Below are positions 28,623 through 37,804 of a stretch of 64,000 bases of DNA, in pieces. Numbering within the stretch: position 1 is the first letter of the stretch; every line of letters starts with the position of its first letter. The stretch covers positions 39,372 to 103,371 of the forward strand of contig CANEYR010000008.1 in the NCBI GenBank assembly GCA_947444055.1, read 5' to 3'. The notes under the pieces were generated by a model, which worked only from the letters and a program-made list of their open reading frames with translations, searched no databases and was not told the origin of the DNA. Both the position numbers and the translations under genes were made by a program. The stretch comes from Planctomycetota bacterium (GTDB taxonomy: Bacteria; Planctomycetota; UBA1135; UBA2386).

Positions 28623-29626
28623 TTGGCGGCCTTCTGCAGCGCATCGAAGTAGCTGCGCACGATCGCTTGCTCGGGCAAAGGCACATGGCGCGACGCCAAG
28701 GCGGCCTCGGCGGCGCGCGCAAACTGCTCTTGGCTCGGTGGTGCAATCGGCAAAGGCGAGCGCTCGCTCGTACTCGCTGTCGACGAACCCGCTGGTGCAC
28801 CTTGCTCAATCTCGGCGGCGTGCATGCGAGCGCGCCGGGTCGGGCCATCGCCGACAAACTCAGGGACAACGAAGTGCTGCTGGCTCGGCAGCTCGAGCAC
28901 AGGCGCGGGTGCTTCTGGGCGCACGGGCTCGTTCTGCGGCGTTGGCGGCGGTGGTGGCGGCGGCGTTCGCGGTTCCGGCCGCGGCTTCGGCGTGCTGCTC
29001 GACGGCGGTTGGTTTGCGGCCGTGGGTTGGTCCGTGCTGCCATCACCCGGGCCCTGCCCACGACTCGGATTTGGCTCGGTGGTGCGCCCGCCCAAGACAC
29101 CGGGCCACGGCGGCGACAGCAAGTTGGTCAGCCACCAGGCCAGCAGCAGCAGCAACGCCATGGGAAGCAGCCACAACGCCCCACCAACGGAACGGCGCCC
29201 CGCCGCCGTGACGGCGATCGATTCAAGTCGCGGCAACTTCTTTCGCACGTCCTGCGCCAGCCAAGCGTGCATCGAACTGCCTGCAAGCCGTCGGCCTTCC
29301 AGCCACGTGGCCAGTTCATCGCCGAGTTCGGCCAGGGCCACCGGATCCTCGATCGCTTCGTCGTCGGGCAAACGCAGCAGCGCGGCATCGGCCATGCGGC
29401 TCGCACGCCACGCCGCGAGCCCGGCGGCCACCAGGGTCCAGGTCAGGAGACCCAGAGCGATCGGCGTTCGCCAACTGGTGACCAGCCACGCCACCAGAAT
29501 GCACGGCACCGCCAACGTGAGCAGCACCCGCAGCCCCGCTTGCCCGACGGCGGCGCGCACGTGACGGCGGCGCACCCGGCGCGCAAACGCCAGCAAGTCG
29601 TCGCCCATGGCGATGCGTTCGCTCAT
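28619..29626 (-). CDS. Membrane protein with long proline-rich region, unrecognised family
   Basis: A 335-residue protein with two to three hydrophobic segments (RVLLTLAVPCILVAWLV, then PIALGLLTWTLVAAGLA, and LWLLPMALLLLLAWWLTNLL near residue 160). A Pro/Ser/Gln-rich periplasmic-type stretch (residues ~175-250, including PPPPPPPTP) follows, then a helical tail (EQFARAAEAALASRHVPLPEQAIVRSYFDAL). The N-terminal half faintly recalls the DUF4175-type proteins found in related VWA clusters, but I cannot assign it firmly. It is embedded in the operon, 13 bases after DUF4340 and overlapping DUF58. Confidence 0.75.
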   Translation of the reverse strand: MSERIAMGDDLLAFARRVRRRHVRAAVGQAGLRVLLTLAVPCILVAWLVTSWRTPIALGLLTWTLVAAGLAAWRASRMADAALLRLPDDEAIEDPVALAELGDELATWLEGRRLAGSSMHAWLAQDVRKKLPRLESIAVTAAGRRSVGGALWLLPMALLLLLAWWLTNLLSPPWPGVLGGRTTEPNPSRGQGPGDGSTDQPTAANQPPSSSTPKPRPEPRTPPPPPPPTPQNEPVRPEAPAPVLELPSQQHFVVPEFVGDGPTRRARMHAAEIEQGAPAGSSTASTSERSPLPIAPPSQEQFARAAEAALASRHVPLPEQAIVRSYFDALQKAAK

Positions 29627-29639
29627 GCGGTTGTCGGCG

Positions 29640-30800
29640 CTACTCGCCGCCCTTCTTGTCGTCCTTCTTGTCGTCTGGCGCCTTTGGCACTTCGTCCGGC
29701 TTGGTCGGGGCTGGCGCCGGCGGGTCGAAGAGTTGCGCCTTCACGTCGAGTTCGAACTGCGCCACCGTGCCTGCAGGCCACGTCATCAAGAACGCGCCGT
29801 CGTTGCAGGTCAGGTAGTACTCGTTCTTGTCGTCCAGCTTGTTGCCGACCGCGAGTTGGATCGTGCGGTTGCGGTCGCCTTCCTTCACCACCAGTTCGAT
29901 TTCGATCTGCGGCGGCGCCAAGCCGAGAGCCGCTGGGTTGCCGGCCGTGCGCAGGGGCGAGCGGAAATCCTGGGCCCCGATCCAGCGCAGCCGCTGCACC
30001 AGGTTCTCGACCTCGATTTGCCGCACCGCACCAAGTCCAGCCGGTGCATCGATCGCCTGCCACGACGCTTTGCCGTCGCGTCGCTCGAACACCATCTTCA
30101 CACCCGCCGTCGCCGCATTCTTGATCGACAGCCGCTGCACCTTGTCGGGTTCGAGCTTGGCGATCGTCTTGTCGAGCCACTGCTCGGGCAGCACATCGCG
30201 TCGCCAGCCCTTCTCGAACTCGTAGAGCACGACGTCCGTGCTATCCGTCTTGCGCACGAAGACGCCGTTCACCGCTTCGCTGCCCGCTTGGCCAGCACCG
30301 GCTTCGCGCCCGATGAACAACTCGGCGATGACGTTGCGCTGGGTGACGTCAACCGCCCGCACGACGAAGGCGTGCAACTCGTCGAGACCGAACTGCGCGA
30401 GCTGCTCGGGCGTCGCGTTGGGCTGCACCAGCACATCGCGGTCGGCGCGAATCGTGCGCAGATGCGCGAACACGTCCCGCTCGACCCGCTCCATCAGCAC
30501 CGGGGCTCCCGTCAACACGCCGGTGCCGAGCACAAAGCCCTTGTCGGTGCGTTGCAGCAGCAACTGGTCGTAGGCGACCTTCGCCGGTTGCGGGTTGTTG
30601 GGGTCGAGCGGCGGTTGTTCTGCCTTCGGCTGCGCCAGCGTGATGAAGGCAACCTGGTCGGCGGTGAAGCCATCGAACAACAACGGCACGGTGCTGATGT
30701 CGACGAACGAGTCGGCGTCACGGCGCAGTTGCAAGGTGGTCGGCACCGCGAGCGCCGCCGCGAGCACGGCAAGCATGACGTTGCGTCTGGCGAGGTTCAT
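29640..30800 (-). CDS. DUF4340 domain protein
   Basis: A 386-residue protein with one N-terminal membrane anchor (NVMLAVLAAALAVPTTL). It has DUF4340-type repeats: LLLQRTDKGFVLGTG, VFVRKTDSTDVVLYEFEKGWRRDVLPEQWLDK, and WQAIDAPAGLGAVRQIEVENLVQRLRWIGAQDF, each a beta-rich unit comparing side-chain-poor edges. It ends in a charged Lys/Asp tail. DUF4340 proteins typically follow GldG-like genes in ABC-2 clusters and probably form the extracytoplasmic part. It lies 7 bases after the GldG-like gene. Confidence 0.88.
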   Translation of the reverse strand: MNLARRNVMLAVLAAALAVPTTLQLRRDADSFVDISTVPLLFDGFTADQVAFITLAQPKAEQPPLDPNNPQPAKVAYDQLLLQRTDKGFVLGTGVLTGAPVLMERVERDVFAHLRTIRADRDVLVQPNATPEQLAQFGLDELHAFVVRAVDVTQRNVIAELFIGREAGAGQAGSEAVNGVFVRKTDSTDVVLYEFEKGWRRDVLPEQWLDKTIAKLEPDKVQRLSIKNAATAGVKMVFERRDGKASWQAIDAPAGLGAVRQIEVENLVQRLRWIGAQDFRSPLRTAGNPAALGLAPPQIEIELVVKEGDRNRTIQLAVGNKLDDKNEYYLTCNDGAFLMTWPAGTVAQFELDVKAQLFDPPAPAPTKPDEVPKAPDDKKDDKKGGE

Positions 30801-30807
30801 GGGCGGT

Positions 30808-32916
30808 TCAGCTCAAAGACGACAGGAAGGTCCGCTTCTGGGCGCGGCGGAAGAGGAACACCAGCAGGCCCAGCGCCGCCATCAGAGTGCCTGGCACGAC
30901 GACGTTCAGCATGCGCAACCACGTGGTCTTGCTGCGCAGCGCTTGCTCGGCGAGCCGCGGGTCGGCATTCGACGCCGTGGCGGTTTCGACGAACTTCAGC
31001 GAGCGATCGACCGCACGCCTTGACTGCAAGTCGACCAGGTCGCGATCTTCCGCCAACCAATCGAGCATCTGCGCAAAGAAGGGCGCCGCGGTGATACCGG
31101 AGAACGGACCGCCCGCTTTTGCGTACTGGCCGCCCACAACGTCGTCGCGCAAGAAGTCCGAGTCGCCTACCAACAGAACGCGTCCTGGCTCTTCACCACG
31201 CGTGACCATCGCCGCCTCGGCGACCACCGCTGCGGCGTCGGTCTTTTGCTGGCCAGCATCCGGCTGTGGCCCATCGTCAGGGTTCGGCTTCGACTCATCC
31301 ACCGGCGTCGCCGGATCGTCGACCTTCGGCTTCTTGGCCTGCTCCTCGGCGATCTCGCTCTTGCGCTTGGGGCGGTCGTGGCCCGCAAAGAACGACGAGA
31401 AGCGTCCCTTCACCTCGACCATCAGCGGCGCTTGTTGGCGCGGCTCAGCGGCCAGGCGCTCGCGCAGCTTGCTCGAAAACTTTTGCATTTCGGCGGCCTT
31501 CTGCAGGTTGTCGCCAAGGCCGAGCGGATTGAGCGACTGCGGCGGGTCTTCGACCAACACCGCCGGGCTCGACCACAACAACACCCGCCCCTCCACCTCG
31601 GGCGGCAGGTCGGCGACGCCACCAGCGCGCTGCCGCAAGCCCACCCACGTCGGCCAGTAGAAGCCGGGGCCGCGACCGACTTGCTTGAACGCCTTGAACA
31701 GGAACTCGTCGCTCGGCATGCCGCTGACAAACTGCTTGCGGTACTGCGCGGCCAGAGCCTGGTCGAGTTCACCGCGGTTGTTCTTCGCCAACTCGTCGGC
31801 GACTTTGCTCCAGTCGTCCGCGATCGCATGGAAGAAGTACGGATACGGCACGCCCACATGCTGCGCGCGGCCAAGGCTGTTCTGCTGCAGCACGGCGAAG
31901 TACTCGTTGGCGCCGCCGAATGGATCCGCCGGGCTGTGCGCGCGCTGGGCCATGTCGGCGAGCACCTTCACCTTCCAATCCAGCCCATAGTGCAGCAGTT
32001 GGTCGGTGAACTTCTGCTGGCTGCCCGCGGCGTCGAGCACCATCGGCACCCGACTGAACGTGCGCTGCGGACCGATCAGGTACTCCGCCGCATCGACGAA
32101 GGCGACCAGCGTGCCGCCTTTGACGACGAACTGATCGAGCACGTACTTGAGCCGGTCGGTGAGATCCTTCGGCCGGTACAGAAACAACGTCTCAAGGTCC
32201 GCGGGCAGCAAGGCCCCGTCCTCGTCTTTGAAGTTTTGGAACTCGTAGCGATTGGCGATGCCATCCAGCGTGCGCAGCGTGTTCCAACCGATGCCGCCTT
32301 GCTGCGGCCCACCGGCGGCGGTGACCGGCCACTCCATGTAGCCGAACTTGCGTTTCTGCGCGGTCAGCACTTCCTTGACGGCGGGCGTCAACACCGCCTC
32401 CGCCAAGAAGCTGCTGCCCGGCGTGAACGTCGCGATGACCTTCTGCTTGCCGCCGCCATAGAGCAAGCGCAGGCCTTGCCAGTGGCGATCGAGCGACAGC
32501 GACGTCGATGTCTGGCTGCGCAGCTCGAGCGGCTTGACGCCAACGCGTCCGGCTTTGTCGGCGATCGCCTTGTCCGAGTTGGGATCCAAGCGCTGCACCA
32601 CCACGTTGCCGCGGCCGAGCTGCACCATCTCGTCGAGGAAGTTGTCGGCCCAGGCGCGGGTCTCGCGGTAGAGCACCGGCAGCTTCTCCTTCGGGCTGAA
32701 GTAGGCCTCGATGACGAGCCGCTTCTCCAGTCTGCCGAGCAGCTGGCGGGTCGAGTCGGTCGACGACCACAGTTGGTCCGACGTCAGGTCGACACGCACG
32801 CGATAGCGCGACGCCAGATAGACGATCTGGCCGAGCACGTGCAGCAACAAAACCACGTGCACGGTGACGGTGAGGGTCGACCCGCGCGCGGTGGCCAAGG
32901 TGTTTCTGGTAGCCAT
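30808..32916 (-). CDS. GldG-like ABC-transporter auxiliary protein
   Basis: A 702-residue protein with one N-terminal membrane helix (VHVVLLLHVLGQIVYLA), a large extracytoplasmic region, and a C-terminal helix (GTLMAALGLLVFLFRR). The opening RYRVRVDLTSDQLWSSTDSTRQLLGRLEKRLVIEAYFSP is diagnostic for the GldG/ABC_transp_aux family. LVAFVDAAEY and RVLLVGDSDFLRDDVV are the later conserved strands. A Lys/Asp/Pro-rich low-complexity insert occupies residues ~530-590. In Bacteroidetes GldG works with GldA/GldF; non-gliding bacteria use such sets for unknown envelope functions. The ATG 32916 sits 5 bases after the permease stop. Confidence 0.9.
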   Translation of the reverse strand: MATRNTLATARGSTLTVTVHVVLLLHVLGQIVYLASRYRVRVDLTSDQLWSSTDSTRQLLGRLEKRLVIEAYFSPKEKLPVLYRETRAWADNFLDEMVQLGRGNVVVQRLDPNSDKAIADKAGRVGVKPLELRSQTSTSLSLDRHWQGLRLLYGGGKQKVIATFTPGSSFLAEAVLTPAVKEVLTAQKRKFGYMEWPVTAAGGPQQGGIGWNTLRTLDGIANRYEFQNFKDEDGALLPADLETLFLYRPKDLTDRLKYVLDQFVVKGGTLVAFVDAAEYLIGPQRTFSRVPMVLDAAGSQQKFTDQLLHYGLDWKVKVLADMAQRAHSPADPFGGANEYFAVLQQNSLGRAQHVGVPYPYFFHAIADDWSKVADELAKNNRGELDQALAAQYRKQFVSGMPSDEFLFKAFKQVGRGPGFYWPTWVGLRQRAGGVADLPPEVEGRVLLWSSPAVLVEDPPQSLNPLGLGDNLQKAAEMQKFSSKLRERLAAEPRQQAPLMVEVKGRFSSFFAGHDRPKRKSEIAEEQAKKPKVDDPATPVDESKPNPDDGPQPDAGQQKTDAAAVVAEAAMVTRGEEPGRVLLVGDSDFLRDDVVGGQYAKAGGPFSGITAAPFFAQMLDWLAEDRDLVDLQSRRAVDRSLKFVETATASNADPRLAEQALRSKTTWLRMLNVVVPGTLMAALGLLVFLFRRAQKRTFLSSLS

Positions 32917-32921
32917 GCCGG

Positions 32922-33656
32922 TTAGCCCCTCTGGCGCCGCGCTTGCAGCACGAGCGTGTTGGCGTGGAGGAAGAACCCGCAGAAGCAGGCGAAGTACACG
33001 AAGTCGCGCGTATCGAGCACGCCGCGCGCGATGCTGACGAAGTACTTGAACGGGCTGATGCCGTTGACCAGGTCGACCATCGAGGCCGGCATCCAGTCCG
33101 ACGCCAGTTCGATGTTGAGTGGATTGCCGAGTTGGTAGAGCACGAACAGCGACACCAACGACAGCAGCATCGCAACGATCTGGTCGCGCGTCAGGCTCGA
33201 CCAAAACATGCCGACCGCGATGAAGCTGCCGGCGAACAACAACGACGCCAGGTAACTGCCGAGCACCGGCGTCCAATCGAGCTTGCCGTAGGCGCCGAGC
33301 GTCAACGGCAGGCCGATCGTCAGCAGCAGCACGAGGCCGAGGTAGGCGACCGACGCGAAGAACTTGCCCAGCACGAGCTGCCAGATGGTGACCGGGAAGG
33401 TCATCAGCAACTCGAGCGTGCCGAGCTTTCGTTCTTCGGCCCACAACCGCATGGTGAGGCCAGGGACGAACAGGATCAGCATGAACGGTAGGGTGCCGAA
33501 GAAGGCCTCCGCACTGGCGCGCGCCCCATTTTGCAGCGTGACCTCGGTTGAGTACCACAGCAGCACGGACACCAGCAAGATGCCGAACACATACGCAATC
33601 GGCGACAGGAAGTAGCTGCGCAGTTCGCGGCGGAAGATGACAAGGGACTCACGCAT
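32922..33656 (-). CDS. ABC-2 type permease (GldF-like)
   Basis: A 244-residue ABC-2 permease with six predicted membrane helices. Its opening FRRELRSYFLSPIAYVF and the segment MRLWAEERKLGTLELLMTFPVTIWQLVLGKFFAS, with EExxGTLE, are typical. It pairs with the ATPase whose gene overlaps its start by 8 bases and with the GldG-like protein downstream. Gene order ATPase-permease-GldG-DUF4340 is the standard set. Confidence 0.92.
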   Translation of the reverse strand: MRESLVIFRRELRSYFLSPIAYVFGILLVSVLLWYSTEVTLQNGARASAEAFFGTLPFMLILFVPGLTMRLWAEERKLGTLELLMTFPVTIWQLVLGKFFASVAYLGLVLLLTIGLPLTLGAYGKLDWTPVLGSYLASLLFAGSFIAVGMFWSSLTRDQIVAMLLSLVSLFVLYQLGNPLNIELASDWMPASMVDLVNGISPFKYFVSIARGVLDTRDFVYFACFCGFFLHANTLVLQARRQRG

Positions 33657-34605
33657 GGAGGGCCTCCTGCTGCACCTGCAGCGTCAACGCCCGGAAGACA
33701 TCTTCGAGCGTGGCGCGGTCGCGCTGCAACTCGAGCAGGTCCCAGCCGTTTTTGACGACGAGCCGCGCCAACGCTTCGTCGATCGGTGCCATGCCAGCCG
33801 CAACGTCGACGCGGTAGTCGACGGCGTCGGCGGTGCGCTTGTCGATCGTGACTGGCGTGCCCTTCGGCAGCAGCTCGCAGATTTGCGCGAGCACATTCTG
33901 CTCCGGCCCGCGCACGCGCAAGCGCAGGCCACCACCAGGTTGGGCCGCGACCAATTGCTGCTGGGTGCCATCGGCCACGATCACACCCTGGTTGACGATG
34001 ATCACGCGCGTGCAGGACTTCTCGACCTCCTGCAGGTAGTGCGTGCTCAGCACCACTGTGTGCTCTTGGCCGAGGCGCTCGATCAGCTTGCGCACTTCGA
34101 CGATCTGGTTGGGATCCAGGCCCGACGTCGGCTCGTCGAGGAAGAGCACCGGCGGTTCGTGCACGATCGCCTGCGCCAAACCGACGCGCTGTTTGTAGCC
34201 CTTGCTCAGCTCGACGATGTTCTTGCCGGTGACGCGCTGCAGGCCACACAGCTCGACCGCGCGCGCGATGGCGGACTTCTGCTTGGCCGACGACACACCG
34301 CGGATGTCGGCGCAGAACTGCAGGTACTCATCGACCCGCATCTCGCCATACAACGGGGTGCTTTCCGGCAGGTACCCGATGCAGCGGCGCACCGCCAGTG
34401 ACTTCTCGACCACATCATGGCCGGCGACCGACGCCCGACCGCCCGAAGGCAGCAGGTAGCCGGTCAGGATCTTCATCGTCGTCGACTTCCCAGCCCCGTT
34501 GGGACCGAGGAAACCGATTACCTCGCCCTTCTGCACCGAGAAGGAAATGCCCTTCAAGGCGCGGGCGAAGCCGTAAGACTTCTCGAGCCGTTCGACTTCG
34601 ATCAT
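33649..34605 (-). CDS. ABC-2 transporter ATPase (GldA/NatA-like)
   Basis: A 318-residue ABC ATPase with Walker A GPNGAGKST near residues 34-42, Q-loop GYLPE, signature LSKGYKQRVG, Walker B VLFLDEPTSGLDP and H-loop STH. A ~90-residue C-terminal extension with the final VFRALT motif is common in this subfamily. ATG 34605 is preferred because MIEVERLEKSYG is the family start; a TTG at 34617 would add four residues. Two tandem 14-base repeats lie immediately upstream. It is the first gene of the seven-gene operon. Confidence 0.93.
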   Translation of the reverse strand: MIEVERLEKSYGFARALKGISFSVQKGEVIGFLGPNGAGKSTTMKILTGYLLPSGGRASVAGHDVVEKSLAVRRCIGYLPESTPLYGEMRVDEYLQFCADIRGVSSAKQKSAIARAVELCGLQRVTGKNIVELSKGYKQRVGLAQAIVHEPPVLFLDEPTSGLDPNQIVEVRKLIERLGQEHTVVLSTHYLQEVEKSCTRVIIVNQGVIVADGTQQQLVAAQPGGGLRLRVRGPEQNVLAQICELLPKGTPVTIDKRTADAVDYRVDVAAGMAPIDEALARLVVKNGWDLLELQRDRATLEDVFRALTLQVQQEALHA

Positions 34606-34610
34606 CGTGG

Positions 34611-34638
34611 TAGACAAGTCGTGCTAGACAAGTCGTGC
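34611..34638. repeat. Perfect 14-base tandem duplication in the ABC operon leader
   Basis: TAGACAAGTCGTGC occurs at 34611-34624 and again at 34625-34638. It lies 6-33 bases upstream of the ATPase ATG. On the minus strand each copy reads GCACGACTTGTCTA, so a promoter-like element would be doubled. Confidence 0.85.
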
Positions 34639-34767
34639 AAGAGAACTAGAGAGGGAAGGCAGCGACGTCGTGGCCGTCGCGGCGAGTGATAGCCAGCGCG
34701 GGGCGCGGGGCAACGTCGGAATGACGCCGCCGCCCCGCCCATGGCCGACCTCTGCTCGCGACGCACC

Positions 34768-34795
34768 CCGCGTTGCGGCGTCGCCCACAACGCGG
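34768..34795. terminator. Stem-loop just after rho
   Basis: CCGCGTTG (34768-34775) pairs with CAACGCGG (34788-34795) over 8 bp with a 12-base loop, 35 bases past the rho stop. There is no T-tract on the rho strand. Its flank shares an exact 16-base sequence (34766-34781) with the hairpin at 6874-6889. Confidence 0.4.
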
Positions 34796-34829
34796 CAGCC
34801 TGGTCGCCACTTGGCGAACCGGCCCACGC

Positions 34830-36329
<1,500 letters not shown>

Positions 36330-37067
36330 GCCATCCGTTCCAAAAGCCGGCGTTAGAGCGCGGCCTCACTGGACGACGGTCCTCTTGCCGGATCGTCGAA
36401 ATCTTGGCGACAGCCAACCCAACATCGCTTCGCTGCATAACGCGCGGAGCGGCGCGAGCTGCGTTTCACCACGTCTGCGTCCACAGGCCGAGCCAGAGAA
36501 CCTGCTGCCAGGTGACCTCTAACCCGAGGTTCGCTCGCGGACTTCGTCGCCAGGACCACCTAGCTGCGAATGCGACGGCCTGTCACGGCCAGAACGGCAC
36601 GCGACACCCCGTCGCTGACTCACCTGTAGCCCGGATTCTGGTTCTGTTCGGACCGGCGCCTGAAGTGAATCCAGGGCCTGACCTGAGGCAAAACCAAACG
36701 CGCGTTGCGGCAACCTGACCGGCGGCGCGGGCTCGTCTTGGCGAGCCGGACCCTGCGGCCCGGCGCCACCAATCGGCGGCGAGTGTTATTGGCCTGCTGA
36801 TTCCACAGCCGACGCAACAACGCGGCGAACGCTAGCGAGCGGCCCGGCGCGGCGCAAGGCGCCGGATTCAATTTCTCCTGCACGCGCGAACCGCCCCATC
36901 GCGCCGTCCACACCACGCCAAGACGCGCCTGTTGTTGCGAGTGCAGCCTCGCTGCGCTATCCACGGCCCATTGCGATCGACGGTTCGGGCTCAACTTCGC
37001 CCCCGTCGATCACCGAAATGGCAGGCAGCGGGACTTCCGCCCCGCCTCCTAAACGAACGACGCCACG
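36330..37067. other. 738-base intergenic region between divergent rho and clpP
   Basis: No convincing protein gene is present: short open frames on both strands have no recognisable motif. It must contain both promoters. The part near clpP holds stems: 36730-36735/36742-36747 (GGCTCG/CGAGCC), 36844-36850/36859-36865 (CCGGCGC/GCGCCGG), and a longer-range 8-bp pair 36813-36820/36932-36939 (CGCAACAA/TTGTTGCG) enclosing the second. A long rho leader (autoregulation by attenuation is known in E. coli) or a structured RNA would fit. I did not find tmRNA, SRP or RNase P signatures. Confidence 0.5.
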
Positions 37068-37724
37068 ATGCCGAATCCCATCGACTTCGATCCCCGCCGC
37101 CTCCGTCTCGACGAAGACGAGGACGACGATCACGAATGCCCAACCCCCGGCGGTGAAAAGAACAACGGCCACGGGGCCAACCCCTACGAGAAGGCACTCT
37201 TCGAAGCCCGCACGGTGCTCATGAGCGGTCCGGTCGACGACAAGATGCTGCGCGACGCCACCGTGCGCGTCTTGGCGATGGAACAGAAAGACAGCAAGAA
37301 GGCGATCACGGTCTACATCAATTCGCCCGGCGGCAGCGCCGACGCCGGCTTTGCGATCTACGACCTGCTGCGCTTCATCAAGCCGCCGGTCATCACCGTC
37401 GTGAACGGCCTGTGCGCATCGGCCGGCATCTTGATCCACCTCGCCACGGACAAGAAGCGCCGCTTCTGCCTCACGGAGAGCCGCTTCATGATCCACCAGC
37501 CATCGACGATGGGCCGCGGCACCGCCAGCGACCTCGACATCACGGCTAGGGAGATCCTCAAGCTGCGTGATCGCTACAACCGGATCATCGCGGAGACCTG
37601 CAGCAAGAAGCCCGAAGAGGTCACCGAGTCGGCCCGCCGCGACTTCTGGCTCGATGCCGGGCAGGCGCTGGAGTACGGCCTCGTCTGCAAGGTCGTCAAG
37701 AAGCGCGACGAACTGCCGGAGTGA
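37068..37724 (+). CDS. clpP: ATP-dependent Clp protease proteolytic subunit ClpP
   Basis: Serine peptidase subunit that forms the barrel with ClpX/ClpA unfoldases. The 218-residue protein has the catalytic triad Ser118 (GLCASAG), His143 (FMIHQP) and Asp192 (ARRDFWLDAGQALEYGLV). Two regions are unusual: a ~40-residue acidic, disordered N-terminus (DEDEDDDHE) before the core, and GLCASAGILIHL where GQAASMGA is common. The multiple ClpP copies of planctomycetes often diverge like this, so it may be a second ClpP rather than the main one. No clpX follows. It is followed by a secreted protein 80 bases downstream. Confidence 0.9.
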   Translation: MPNPIDFDPRRLRLDEDEDDDHECPTPGGEKNNGHGANPYEKALFEARTVLMSGPVDDKMLRDATVRVLAMEQKDSKKAITVYINSPGGSADAGFAIYDLLRFIKPPVITVVNGLCASAGILIHLATDKKRRFCLTESRFMIHQPSTMGRGTASDLDITAREILKLRDRYNRIIAETCSKKPEEVTESARRDFWLDAGQALEYGLVCKVVKKRDELPE

Positions 37725-37804
37725 CCCTGCGGCGAGCCGACCCGGCTCCATATGCACCAGAACGCGCGACGCCGGGGTTGAACCCGCGCCGCGCGTCGTC
37801 GTTG

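Noticed and set aside
36345..36530. Integron attC-like sites (GTTAGAG and CTCTAAC, plus GCATAAC)
   Set aside because: The order of the core sites is reversed relative to attC and no integrase or cassette is present.
36600..36660. Possible RNase P RNA 3' end on the minus strand (CAGAATCCGGG-like, then CTACAGG)
   Set aside because: The sequence departs from the conserved CCGGCTTA form, and no matching 5' GAGGAAAGTCC region was found in the gap.
36620..36994. 124-codon minus-strand ORF in the rho-clpP gap
   Set aside because: Arg-rich with no motif, no ribosome site and no supporting context.
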